The notes beneath the pieces were generated by a model. The model was not told where the DNA came from. It did not search any database and worked only from the letters and a program-made list of their open reading frames with translations. From CAZSAT01 sp964604675 (GTDB taxonomy: Bacteria; Myxococcota_A; UBA796; CAJQPC01), in contig CAZSAT010000013.1 in the NCBI GenBank assembly GCA_964604675.1, positions 23,877-87,876 on the forward strand: 64,000 nt of DNA. Direction: 5' to 3'. The position numbers and the translations under genes were made by a program. Positions 52,536 through 61,456 of this stretch are shown in pieces (position 1 is the first letter of the stretch; every line of letters starts with the position of its first letter).

Positions 52536-53023
52536 CTTCGAGTCCGCGCAGCCAGGCCCAGCACCGCCACGAGCAACAGCAGCGTCCAGCCGAAGAACGC
52601 GGCCACCTCCACGCTCTCCCGGCGCTCCACGGCGGTGGCCGTGGCCGCGAGCGCAGCTCGGCGCGCGTGGGCCCCGTCGAGCACGAAGCTCACGCGGTCG
52701 TGCTCGCCGTCGGGCAGCACGAGCGCCTCGCCGACCGGCACGCCGTCGACCGCCAGGACGAGGTCCAGCGCCCGCACGGGCTCTCCGTCGAGGCGCCCCA
52801 CGTAGACGAAGTCGCCGGGCACGTCCCCGGGGGTGCTGCCGTCGTCGCGGAGGGCCGCGTGCAGCGGCTCGCCCAGCCAGGACGTGGTGACCGTGGCCGT
52901 GACCGGTGCGCGGGCACGGTCGACCGCCAGCTCGACCGTGAGGCTCTGCGGAGCCGCCGCCGCGACCGGTGACGCGGTCAGGGCGATCAGCAGGTATGCG
53001 AAGATCCGCCGGGCCTTTTCCAC
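52532..53023 (-). CDS. Short DDG-domain membrane protein, paralogue D (no cytosolic domain)
   Basis: A 163-residue protein starting at GTG 53023: signal peptide, extracytoplasmic domain with ALRDDGSTPGDVPGD (DDG at 60-62) and one C-terminal membrane segment (VAAFFGWTLLLLVAVLGLA) ending RTRR. It lacks the cytosolic HRVL/GGPVYR domain of the others. It is coupled to the GT-C gene at 50982 and diverges from the sulfatase gene within 7 bases, so the promoters of both must overlap coding sequence. Confidence 0.7.
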   Translation of the reverse strand: MEKARRIFAYLLIALTASPVAAAAPQSLTVELAVDRARAPVTATVTTSWLGEPLHAALRDDGSTPGDVPGDFVYVGRLDGEPVRALDLVLAVDGVPVGEALVLPDGEHDRVSFVLDGAHARRAALAATATAVERRESVEVAAFFGWTLLLLVAVLGLAARTRR

Positions 53024-53029
53024 GGCGGC

Positions 53030-54784
53030 ATGATGCCACGCAGGCGACGCACGACCGGGCGACGAGGACGGCGCGAACGCGCGCGCCGCCGCCTCGCGCT
53101 GCGTGGGCTCGCGGCGGTCGCGGTGCTGGCCCTCGGGGTCGTGGCCTGGTGGCTGCTGGCCGGCTCGGAACCAGCTCGGGAGCCGGAAGCGCTCACCCCC
53201 AACGACGTCGCCGCGCTGCCGGCCGTCGGCGGTGCAGCGCCCGACGCCGTCCTCCCGCCCGCCGTGGACGCGAACGGCAGCGGCGTGTTCACCATGGAAG
53301 CGCCGAGCGACACGCGCAGCCCCCACGACGGAGCGCTCTGCGAGGGCTGCGACGTGGTGCTCATCACGCTCTGTTCGCTGCGCAAGGACCACGTGAGCGC
53401 CTACGGCTCGAAGCTCGCCGAGACCCCCGTGCTCGACCGCCTCGCCTCCGAGGGCACGCGCTTCTCCCGCGCCTATGCGGCGTCGAACTTCACCCTCGCG
53501 GGCCTCACCGCGGTGCTGACCGCCCGCTTCGGGAGCCACACCGGGGTGACGGGCTGGGACAAGGGCCTGACCGCCGACGTGCCCACGCTGCCGGAGATCC
53601 TGGGCCACTACGGCTACACGACCGCGGCCTTCACCACCGACGCGCCCTCGGGCTTCCGCCCCGACTACGGCCTGGACCGGGGCTTCCAGCACATGGAGAT
53701 CTACCCCGCCGGCCGCGACACCCCCGACGGCCGGCGCCGCGGCGGAGCGATCGGCCCGGGCGGCTCGTCGGCACGGCCGGTCGCCTCCTGGCTCGCGGCG
53801 CACGACGCGGACGAGCCCGTGTTCGTGATGTTCCACGGCCGGACCGCGCACTTCCCCTTCGTGCTCTCGAACGAAGGGGCCGAGGAGGATCCGACCGGCA
53901 TCACGCAGCTCCTGTGGGACGCCGGTCAGACCGAGGAGGCGGCGCGCACGCCCTCGGCGATGCCCGGCATGGCCGGCGGCACGGCGCAGGAGGGCGTGGT
54001 CGGCCTGGTCGGGAGCGATCCCCTGCAGGATCAGGTCCTGCGCGTGGGGCAGCCCGCCGTGGACCGCTGGCGCTACGAGTACGGGCGCGCCGTGACCTGG
54101 GCGGACCGTGATCTGCTGGTGGTGTGGGAGGCGCTGGAGGCGCGGGGTCGGCTCGACCGGACGGTGGTGGTGGTCGTGGCCGACCACGGCGAGTCGCTGA
54201 ACGACCACGGCGAGCTGCTGCATGGCGATGCCTTCTTCGACGGCGTGATCAACGTGCCGATGATCGTGCGGGTGCCCGGCTTCGACGGGCCCGAGGCGTC
54301 GGACGCCCTGGTGAGCCACGTGGACGTGATGCCCACCATCCTCGAGCTGGTCGGTGCCGTGCCACCGGCCGACGCGGACGGCGTGTCGCTGGTGCCGCTC
54401 TTGAAGGGTGAGGTCGAGGGGGTGCGCGGCACGGCCCTCTCGGAGGGTGGGGTGGTCCGCCAGGTGGGTCCCGAGCTGAGCGGTGCGGTGATCTCGCCGC
54501 CCTGGGTGCTGCTGCGCCAGCAGCGCGGCTGCGGCCCCACGTCCGAGCCGGAGCCGCCCCGGAAGCACGGTGAGCTGGCGACCTGCCTCTTCCACCTCGA
54601 CGACGACCCGCAGCAGCTCCGCTCCCAGGCCGCGGCCCGGCCGGAGGTGGTGGCGGACCTGAAGGCCCGCTGGGATGGCTTCCGTGCGAGCCACGAGGCC
54701 GGGGCCGAGCAGCTGGAGCTGTCGCCCGAGTTCGTGCAGGAGCTGCGCGAGAACGGCTACGACTTCCGGCTCGGAGCGCCGTGA
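53030..54784 (+). CDS. Sulfatase/phosphatase-fold membrane protein with altered metal site
   Basis: A 584-residue protein with a basic N-terminus and one membrane anchor, then an alkaline-phosphatase-superfamily domain. The expected strand ITIDTLR, carrying the first metal-binding Asp, reads ITLCSLRKDH (Cys at 115). The catalytic region reads SNFTLAGLTAVL, with Thr155 where sulfatases have formylglycine Cys/Ser. ADHGESLNDHGE (from 384) is intact. So it is either a Thr-based phosphotransferase with a changed metal site or inactive. ATG 53030 or 53033 starts it. It overlaps the next gene by 4 bases. Confidence 0.78.
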   Translation: MMPRRRRTTGRRGRRERARRRLALRGLAAVAVLALGVVAWWLLAGSEPAREPEALTPNDVAALPAVGGAAPDAVLPPAVDANGSGVFTMEAPSDTRSPHDGALCEGCDVVLITLCSLRKDHVSAYGSKLAETPVLDRLASEGTRFSRAYAASNFTLAGLTAVLTARFGSHTGVTGWDKGLTADVPTLPEILGHYGYTTAAFTTDAPSGFRPDYGLDRGFQHMEIYPAGRDTPDGRRRGGAIGPGGSSARPVASWLAAHDADEPVFVMFHGRTAHFPFVLSNEGAEEDPTGITQLLWDAGQTEEAARTPSAMPGMAGGTAQEGVVGLVGSDPLQDQVLRVGQPAVDRWRYEYGRAVTWADRDLLVVWEALEARGRLDRTVVVVVADHGESLNDHGELLHGDAFFDGVINVPMIVRVPGFDGPEASDALVSHVDVMPTILELVGAVPPADADGVSLVPLLKGEVEGVRGTALSEGGVVRQVGPELSGAVISPPWVLLRQQRGCGPTSEPEPPRKHGELATCLFHLDDDPQQLRSQAAARPEVVADLKARWDGFRASHEAGAEQLELSPEFVQELRENGYDFRLGAP

Positions 54785-56904
54785 GCGCGCGTCGCCGTCG
54801 CCGGCGCTCCCCCCGGGCGTCCGGTCGATCCCGAGCCGTCGGCTTGATCTGGGCCCTGGTCGGCGCCCTGGTCGGCGCCGTGCTGGCTGGAGCGGCAGGA
54901 AGCCTGGAGACGCCGTCGGCGCTGTCGCGCGCCTGGCGGGTCGTGTCGCCGGCGCTGGACGCTTCGGTCGCCGACACGGGCCTGGGCCGCGGCTCGCACG
55001 TGGCTGGCGGCGCGCTGCAGATCGCACGCCACGCCTTCTTCCGCAGCGACAGCCTGGTGCCCAGCCAGGCGGGTCGTGTGGCCTCGGCGGAGATCCGCCT
55101 GGCCGCGGACTCCGATGCGCTGAGCGTGGGCATGGGCGGGAGCGGCGGCGCGAGCCGCAAGCTGACGCTCCACCCCGACGGCTACCGGGTGGACGGGGCC
55201 GCGGCCTGGTCGTCGAGCGCGGGCCGGAGCTACACCCTGGCCTTCGAGGGGGGAGCGCTCCAGCTGTCCGACGGCAACGAGCGCGTGATCGTCGGGAGCG
55301 GAGCGCCCGGTGCCTTCGAGCTGGCGGCCACCGATGGGCTGGCCAGGATCGAAGCGATCCGCCTCACGACCAGCACGGGGGAGGTGCTGATCGACGAGGA
55401 CTTCCGCTCGGAGACCGCGCCGCTGCACCGGGTGCTCGGTGCCTTGGCTGGGGCGGTCGGCGGTCTCGGCTTCGCCTTCGTGGTCGCGGGGGCGAGCGCC
55501 GCGGGTGTGGCGGTGCGCGGCCTGCTGGTGTTCGGGCCCCCCGTGGCGGTCCTGCTCGCGTCGCCCCTGTCCTGGATCCTCGCAGTCGAGCGCCTCTACC
55601 TCACCGAGACGCCCCCCTGGGAGCTCGCGCGCTGGTGCCTGCTCGTGGCGTTGGTGCCGCTGGTCCTCGCGGTGCTGGCCAGCCTCCCCGAGCTGTCGCT
55701 AGAGCGCGGCCCGGGTCGGTCGTGGGGGCGCGCGGGTGTCGTGGTGGCCCTCGTCGCCACCGCCATCGCCTCCCGCGACCTGCGCGGCCCGAGCTTGCTC
55801 CTCGCCCCGCTCGGGTTCCTCTGGCTGGTGGCGCCCCTGTGGTTCCTCCGCGAGGCGGCGCCGAGCTCGCGCCAGGTGCTGCGTGACCTGCCGGCCATGC
55901 TCGCGGTGGCCGTGGGCGGCTGGGCGTGGGGGCTGGCCCCGGCGGTGCTGTGGCGGCTGGGCGTGTTGGGCGCTTCCGCCGGCTTCCTGCTCAGGACCGC
56001 ACCGAGGGCGGCCTCGGATCTGCTCTTCCTGCTGCTGCTCAGCGTGCCGGTCGCCGCCGAGGCGCTGACCCGCGCGGGGTACCTGGCAACGGCCTGGGAC
56101 ATCACGCGCCTGAGCAAGGAGCTGCCCAGCGCCGAGGGGTGGCAGGATCCGGTGCCCGGCTGGAGCGCGTCGTGCGGCGACGGGGGGCTCGGCGTGGTGT
56201 TCGCAGGCGGCTCGTCGACCGGCGGTGCCTACCAGTTCGCCGACGAGCCCGACGCCTTCTTCGCCGCGCAGGCCCACGAGGCGCTCTGTGCCAGAGGGAT
56301 CGGGGTGCGCTCCTTCAACTTCGGCGATGGCGGGCGCGACAGCTTCACCGTGGCGCGGAGCATCGACACGATGTTCGAGCGCGCCGATCCCGACCTGGTC
56401 GTGCTCTACCTCGGCGTCAACGACCTGCTCACCCGCCACCACCGCCAGACGCGGAAGCAACGCGCCGAGGAGGCCGAGGAGCGCAGTCGGGCCACCGAGG
56501 GCCTGGCGGGCGTTGCCCGTCGGCTTCGGCTCACGACCGCGGCGAGCCTGTGGCTGCACGGGCTACCCGAGGCGATCGAGGCCAACGTGTCGGACGTGCC
56601 CGTGAGCGACGCCGAGGAGAACCACCGCCGCGTGATCGCCTATGCCCGTGAGCGCGGCGCGGCCGTGCTGCTCCTCACCGAGTACGTCGACGGGGACCAC
56701 CGGCGCGAGCTGGCCTTGTATGGACGGATGCAGCAGCGGCTGGCCGACGAGCTGGAAGGGGTCGCCTGGATGGACGTGATCGCCACGCTGGAGGCGGAGC
56801 CCGGCGTCGACCTGCTGGTGGACCGGAACCACCTCTCCAGGGAGGGCAACGCGCTGTTGGGGGCCGCCATCGCCGACGCGGTGCCAGGCCTGGTGACCCC
56901 GTGA
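54781..56904 (+). CDS. Polytopic membrane protein with a C-terminal SGNH domain
   Basis: A 707-residue protein: basic N-terminus, an extracytoplasmic domain, about seven membrane segments (between about 220 and 430) and a C-terminal SGNH domain with VVFAGGSSTGG, FNFGDGGRDS, LGVNDLL and VDRNHLSREGN. This is the reverse of acyltransferase-SGNH (OatA-like) fusions only in details, and it may transfer or remove acyl groups outside the cell. GTG 54781 overlaps the sulfatase; it overlaps the CRTAC1 gene by 4 bases, forming a three-gene operon. Confidence 0.75.
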   Translation: MSARRRRRRSPRASGRSRAVGLIWALVGALVGAVLAGAAGSLETPSALSRAWRVVSPALDASVADTGLGRGSHVAGGALQIARHAFFRSDSLVPSQAGRVASAEIRLAADSDALSVGMGGSGGASRKLTLHPDGYRVDGAAAWSSSAGRSYTLAFEGGALQLSDGNERVIVGSGAPGAFELAATDGLARIEAIRLTTSTGEVLIDEDFRSETAPLHRVLGALAGAVGGLGFAFVVAGASAAGVAVRGLLVFGPPVAVLLASPLSWILAVERLYLTETPPWELARWCLLVALVPLVLAVLASLPELSLERGPGRSWGRAGVVVALVATAIASRDLRGPSLLLAPLGFLWLVAPLWFLREAAPSSRQVLRDLPAMLAVAVGGWAWGLAPAVLWRLGVLGASAGFLLRTAPRAASDLLFLLLLSVPVAAEALTRAGYLATAWDITRLSKELPSAEGWQDPVPGWSASCGDGGLGVVFAGGSSTGGAYQFADEPDAFFAAQAHEALCARGIGVRSFNFGDGGRDSFTVARSIDTMFERADPDLVVLYLGVNDLLTRHHRQTRKQRAEEAEERSRATEGLAGVARRLRLTTAASLWLHGLPEAIEANVSDVPVSDAEENHRRVIAYARERGAAVLLLTEYVDGDHRRELALYGRMQQRLADELEGVAWMDVIATLEAEPGVDLLVDRNHLSREGNALLGAAIADAVPGLVTP

Positions 56905-59198
56905 TCCTCTGGCTGGCGTGCGCCGAGCCCGTGGTCGAGCCGGAGGTCGCGGACACCCCCGAGCTGCACGACGTGGTGTTCTCGGAGGAGCTGTTGCTGG
57001 CGCTCGTGCCCGAGCTGCGCCACTTCGAGGAGATGCTGCTGCGCGGCCAGGGCTTCGCCGCCCATCCCGAGCTCTTCGCCGCTCGGGTCACGGTCACCGA
57101 CCCCGTGCCCGCAGGCATCGTGCCGCTCTTGCCCCACCACGGCGTGACGCGGATCACGCTGGCGCCTTCGGAGCCTGCGGTGGCCGAGGGGCCGCTGGTG
57201 GCGCTGCTCGGTCGGCGCACGGTGGAGCGCGCCGAGGTGAAGCTGAAGCGGCTGGACTTCCCCGAGGGAGACCGCGAGCGCATGACGGCGCTCCTCGCGC
57301 TCGACGTGGTGGCCACCGGGGTCCAGCGGCTCTGGATCCACGGCGCCGTCGAGGCCGACTGGGTGCTCGGCGAGGGCGGCTGGCGCATCCACGCGCTCCG
57401 CAACGGGGACCTGCTGGCCGAGGCGGCGCCGGCCACCCTGTTCCGGGAGGCGCTCGACACCCTGGTGCCCGACGCCGAGCTGCGGGCCTCGTTGCGGGCC
57501 TCGACCCACGAGCAGCACGTGGTCCGCTACCTGGCGGAGGGCGTCCGGCCGGGGCCTCACTTCGAGCTGGAGAGCTTCGATCGGCACCCCGCGGTCTCGG
57601 TCGTCGATCTCGACGGCGACGGGCAGGACGCGATCTACGTGATGGCACGGTGGGAGCGCGCGGTGCTGTTGGAGCGCGGTCCGGCGGGCTGGGTCGACGT
57701 GGCGCCGGAGCTGGGGCTCGACCTGGAGGGCCCCCTGTCCGGCGCGCTCTTCGAGGACTTCGACCAGGACGGCGACACCGACGCCTTCATCGCCCGGCCC
57801 CTGGCGCCCAGCCTGATGCTGTGGCGGGAGGGCGACCGCTTCGTGTCCGAGGAGGTGGGACCCGCGCTGGCCACGTCGGCCGCGGCGGCGGACGTGGACG
57901 GCGACGGCCTGCTGGACATCTACGTGGCCACCTACGCGGCCTCGCTCATCGAGCGGGTCTTCGAGCTCGACGAGCACGGCTCGGTGGACCCGATGGAGCT
58001 GCTCGGCCGCTTCCTGCCCGCGGCCACCGCCGAGGAGCTGGTGGCGCGGATCGGTGCGCAGTCCCAGGTGTACCTGGACCGCGCGGGCCCACCCGACGTG
58101 CTGCTGCGCAACGCGGGCGGGGGACGCTTCGTGGCCGAGCCCCAGGACGACTGGCGGAACACCTACCAGGCGGGCTTCTCCGACGTGGACGGCGACGGCG
58201 ATCCCGACCTCTACCTGGCCCACGACTTCGCGCCGAACCGCTTGTTGGAGAACCGGGACGGCGAGCTGGTCGACATCACCGAGGCCACGGGCACCGCGGA
58301 CTTCGGCTTCGGCATGGGCGTGTCGTTCGGCGACGTCGACGCCGACGGCCGCGACGACCTCTACGTGTCGAACATGTACTCGTCGGCCGGCGCCCGCATC
58401 ACCGCCCAGCTCCCCGGCCTCGACCCCCGCATGGCGAAGGGAGCCAGCGGGAACAGCTTGCTCCTGGGGCGTGGGCTCAGCGCCTGGACGCGGAGCGACG
58501 CCCCCGTGTCTGCCGCCGGGTGGTCGTGGGGTGGCCAGATCGTGGACCTCGACCTCGACGGGCAGCAGGACCTCTACGTGCCCAACGGCTACTACACCGC
58601 GCCGCCGTCGGTCGCGATCGAGCACGACACGTGAAGCGAGTTCTGGCGCGCGGTCGCGCGCACCGACGACGCGGGGCTGGTGCTCGGCGAAGGCACGCGC
58701 ACCCGGCGGGAGGTGCGGCTCTGGCAGGAACGCGGGGCGAGCTTCTCCGGGCACGAGCGCGACAAGCTGTGGCTCCGGGATGGGACCGGCGGCTGGGCCG
58801 ACGTGTCCGGGCTCTCCGGGCTCGACAGCGCGAGCGATGGTCGCAGCTGGGCGTGGCTCGATCTCGAGCACGACGGGGACCTCGACGCGGTGCTGGTCAG
58901 CGCGAACAGTCCCCGGGTCCAGGTCTTCGAGAACCGGCAGCGCGCGAGGCCCTTCGTGGCGGTGCGCGCACCCGTCGGGGGTCGGATCGAGCTGACGAGC
59001 GGCGGCACGACCCAGGTGCACCAGGTGCCCCTGGGGGAGGGCTTCGCTGCCCAGAACAGCCGGACCCGGCTCCTCGCGTTGCCGGAGGCCGGCCTCTTGC
59101 GCCTCCAGCGCGGCGCCGAGGTCTTCGAGGTCGCCGTGTCCTCCGGGGACCACGTGGTGCTCGACCTCACCGGTCCACCCCGCCGCACGACGTGGTAG
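56901..59198 (+). CDS. CRTAC1-like FG-GAP protein with an in-frame TGA (possible selenocysteine)
   Basis: Both halves of a CRTAC1-family protein read in one frame, interrupted only by TGA at 58632-58634. The first half starts with a lipoprotein-like MILWLACAEP and has FG-GAP blocks (DLDGDGQDAIYV, DVDGDGDPDLYL, DVDADGRDDLYV, DLDLDGQQDLYV). After the TGA the frame continues SEFWRAVARTDD, then DLEHDGDLDAVL and an ASPIC/UnbV-like C-terminus, as in whole homologues. Either TGA encodes selenocysteine, it is a nonsense change, or it is a sequence error. A hairpin follows it (58646-58661). The gene is the third in the sulfatase operon. Confidence 0.8.
58635..58661 (+). promoter_or_regulatory. SECIS-like hairpin after the in-frame TGA
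   Basis: The TGA (58632) is followed by 11 bases, then a 6-bp perfect GCGCGC stem (58646-58651 with 58656-58661) closing a GGTC loop. Spacing and a GGU-containing loop resemble the E. coli fdhF element, where the stem also begins 11 bases after UGA; the bulged U of that element is absent. In this GC-rich genome such stems are frequent, so the call is tentative. Confidence 0.35.
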
Positions 59199-59206
59199 GT
59201 GCACGC

Positions 59207-59857
59207 ATGATCGCCTTGTTCCTCGCCTGTTCTGGTGGCGACGCCGACCTCCTCGCGGGGCGGGATCCTTGTTGTTCCGCCGCGGACGCGGGGGTGGCGG
59301 TGTGGGACACCTGCCACGACACGACCGTGAAGCGCGTGACCTGCGAGCAGACCGCCGACGGCGCCTGCTGCGAGGTCGGTTGGACCGCCGCCTGCGCCAC
59401 CTTCTACGCCGAGTTCGCGTCCACGTGCAGCGCTCCGACGGCTGGCGTGGGGGCAGGTGCTGCCCTGCCCGAGGTCGGCCGCGCCTCGGACTTCGCCGGG
59501 CTCGACCGGGTGAGGGTCGCGCTCACGGTCGAGGTCGACCCGGCGCCCGAGCAGACCGGTGGCAACGTGTTCTACGCCGGCTTCGCGGAGCTCGACCCCA
59601 ACTCGGGCGGTCCGCCGCGGGGCCAGCCGCCCACCGACTACGGCATGGTCGCGACCTGGGTCGCCGAGTTCCCGGTGACCGCGGAGATCGAGCTGTCCCC
59701 CGGCTTGCACTACTTCGGCATGTACGGGTTCGGCAGCCACCCGCAGCCCGGCGACCGGATGGGGGAGCTGGTCACCCTGGCCGCTGGCGCGAGCACCTTG
59801 AAGCTGGTGATCAGCGACGTGACCGTGCCCAGCGACGGCGGATCCCCGCAGCGCTGA
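59207..59857 (+). CDS. Cys-rich lipoprotein of unknown function
   Basis: A 216-residue lipoprotein (MIALFLACSGGDADL) with an N-terminal Cys cluster (RDPCCSAAD, DTCHDTT, CEQTADGACCEV, AACATF, STCS) that should form disulfides outside the cell, followed by a strand-rich domain of about 130 residues. It begins 8 bases after the CRTAC1 gene. The family is not recognised; no domain is certain. Confidence 0.7.
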   Translation: MIALFLACSGGDADLLAGRDPCCSAADAGVAVWDTCHDTTVKRVTCEQTADGACCEVGWTAACATFYAEFASTCSAPTAGVGAGAALPEVGRASDFAGLDRVRVALTVEVDPAPEQTGGNVFYAGFAELDPNSGGPPRGQPPTDYGMVATWVAEFPVTAEIELSPGLHYFGMYGFGSHPQPGDRMGELVTLAAGASTLKLVISDVTVPSDGGSPQR

Positions 59858-59861
59858 GCGT

Positions 59862-60791
59862 TCAGCGCTGCCAGAGCTTGAGCTGGTTCCGCGGCGCGCG
59901 CGGGCGTCGCTGCGCCGGCGCCTCGGCGGGTGGTCCGCAGAGCCAGCCGCCGCGCTTCAGGACCTCCTGCTCCATGGCCGGCGTGTTCAGGTCGGGGGTG
60001 ATGCGCACCAGGGCTCCGGGGGTGACGTGCCCGAGGTGTTCCTCGAGGCCGATGACGACCATGGGGCGGGTGGGGAGGTCCACGAAGCGCCAGCGCACCG
60101 GTCCGTCCAGGGTCCAGATCACGTAGCCCTTGGCCTGCAGGCGCTCGCTGAACGCCGTGCGTTCGGTGGCGCCCGGGTGCACCACGGTGGCTTCGCCGAG
60201 GCGGATCGCCTGGCGGGGGTGGATGTGGCCGCAGAGGATCCACTTCACGCCGCGGGGCAGGTGGTGCTCGCCGATCGTGTCGCCCTGCGCGCCCGCCGCG
60301 AAGGTGAAGCCGGGCACCACGGCGCCGTGGAAGGCCTGGTGGGCGAGCAGGAGGTCCACGCCGCCACGGCACGCGCGCTCGGCGGCCGCCGCCCAGCCCT
60401 GGGGATCGGAGACGTACGGAACCACGCCGAGGCGCGCACCGGCGACCTCGACCCTCTCGGCGCGGTCGAAGACGTGCAGGTCGGGCAGGTGGGTGGGCAG
60501 GTTGCGTCGGATGCCCTGCCGGTCGTGGTTGCCCGGCATGAGCACGACCGGCACCTTGCGCGCCAGGTTGCCCAGGATGCTGGACAGGCGCCGCACCGCG
60601 GCTTCGGGGGGCCGGCTGCGGTCGAAGAGATCCCCGGTGTGCACCACGAGGTCGATGCGGCCGCGCATCGCGGGCTCGAGCGCCGCCAGCAGCGCGCGCT
60701 CGTGATCCAGGCTGCGACGCCAGTCGCGGGGCGCCCCGCGCACCCACGTGCGGGTGCCGAGGTGGGTGTCGCTCAGGTGGAGGATGCGCAT
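59862..60791 (-). CDS. SbcD/Mre11-like metallophosphoesterase
   Basis: A 309-residue enzyme with the five calcineurin-like motifs: HLSDTHLG, HTGDLFD, MPGNHD, a His in LLAHQAFHG, and GHIHPRQ. This is the pattern of the nuclease subunit of SbcCD/Mre11-type DNA repair complexes. No SbcC partner lies adjacent, so it may be a lone phosphoesterase. It is cytosolic. It is convergent with the upstream Cys-rich lipoprotein gene, 4 bases apart. Confidence 0.85.
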   Translation of the reverse strand: MRILHLSDTHLGTRTWVRGAPRDWRRSLDHERALLAALEPAMRGRIDLVVHTGDLFDRSRPPEAAVRRLSSILGNLARKVPVVLMPGNHDRQGIRRNLPTHLPDLHVFDRAERVEVAGARLGVVPYVSDPQGWAAAAERACRGGVDLLLAHQAFHGAVVPGFTFAAGAQGDTIGEHHLPRGVKWILCGHIHPRQAIRLGEATVVHPGATERTAFSERLQAKGYVIWTLDGPVRWRFVDLPTRPMVVIGLEEHLGHVTPGALVRITPDLNTPAMEQEVLKRGGWLCGPPAEAPAQRRPRAPRNQLKLWQR

Positions 60792-60858
60792 GCACAGAAG
60801 GTAGGCGGCGGGGCCACCAGGTTCTGTCCGGACAGGGCTGCCGCGCTACGATCCGCTC

Positions 60859-61392
60859 GTGGCCTCCCTCCGTCCGGCTCGTGGTCCCCTGGTGGTGCTC
60901 GGCATCAGCGCCGCGCTCGCGGCGCTCGGCACGCTGATCGGCCTCGCGATGTTCCTGGACGACGAGCTCGCCAAGGACACGGCCCTCTTCGGCCTCTGCC
61001 TCTGCGCGTCCGGTCCGCTCGTGGCAGGAGGCGTGGTGGCGGCGCTGATGGAGGGCCGCGCCAAGGCCCGCGCGGCCTGCCTGGGGGTGGCCACTGCGGG
61101 CGCGCTCGCTGGATCGCTGGGCATCACGATCGCGCTGGGCATGGGCGAGGACGCGTCCACGGCGCTGGTGGGGGGCGGCTGCTGCTTCGGCCTGCCGGTG
61201 GTGGGCTTGGGCGCGTGGACGGCGCTCACGTGGCTGCGGGGCGCCGACAAGGTGGTGGCCGACCACCGGCGTGCAGTCGCCCAGCACGCAGGGAAGTGCC
61301 CGAGCTGTGGTGCGGGGCTGTCGGCGGTCGAGGACGCCGCCCTGGTCTGCGCCTACTGCGGCAACGAGCTCCATCCGCGCAGCGTTGACTGA
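60859..61392 (+). CDS. Membrane protein with a C-terminal zinc ribbon
   Basis: A 177-residue protein with about four membrane segments and a C-terminal zinc ribbon CPSCGAGL...CAYCGNEL, followed by a short tail. It starts at GTG 60859, 67 bases from the divergent phosphoesterase gene. The function is unknown; the layout suggests a membrane-linked regulatory or scaffold protein. Confidence 0.7.
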   Translation: MASLRPARGPLVVLGISAALAALGTLIGLAMFLDDELAKDTALFGLCLCASGPLVAGGVVAALMEGRAKARAACLGVATAGALAGSLGITIALGMGEDASTALVGGGCCFGLPVVGLGAWTALTWLRGADKVVADHRRAVAQHAGKCPSCGAGLSAVEDAALVCAYCGNELHPRSVD

Positions 61393-61456
61393 GACTCCAC
61401 ACCATCCCCGGCATCAGCGGTCTAAGTTGCCCCGCGCGTTCCCCGGTCACCGCCTC

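Noticed and set aside
58680..59198. A separate small gene after the TGA
   Set aside because: The frame, spacing and protein family continue directly from the upstream half, and there is no ribosome binding site or natural domain start here.
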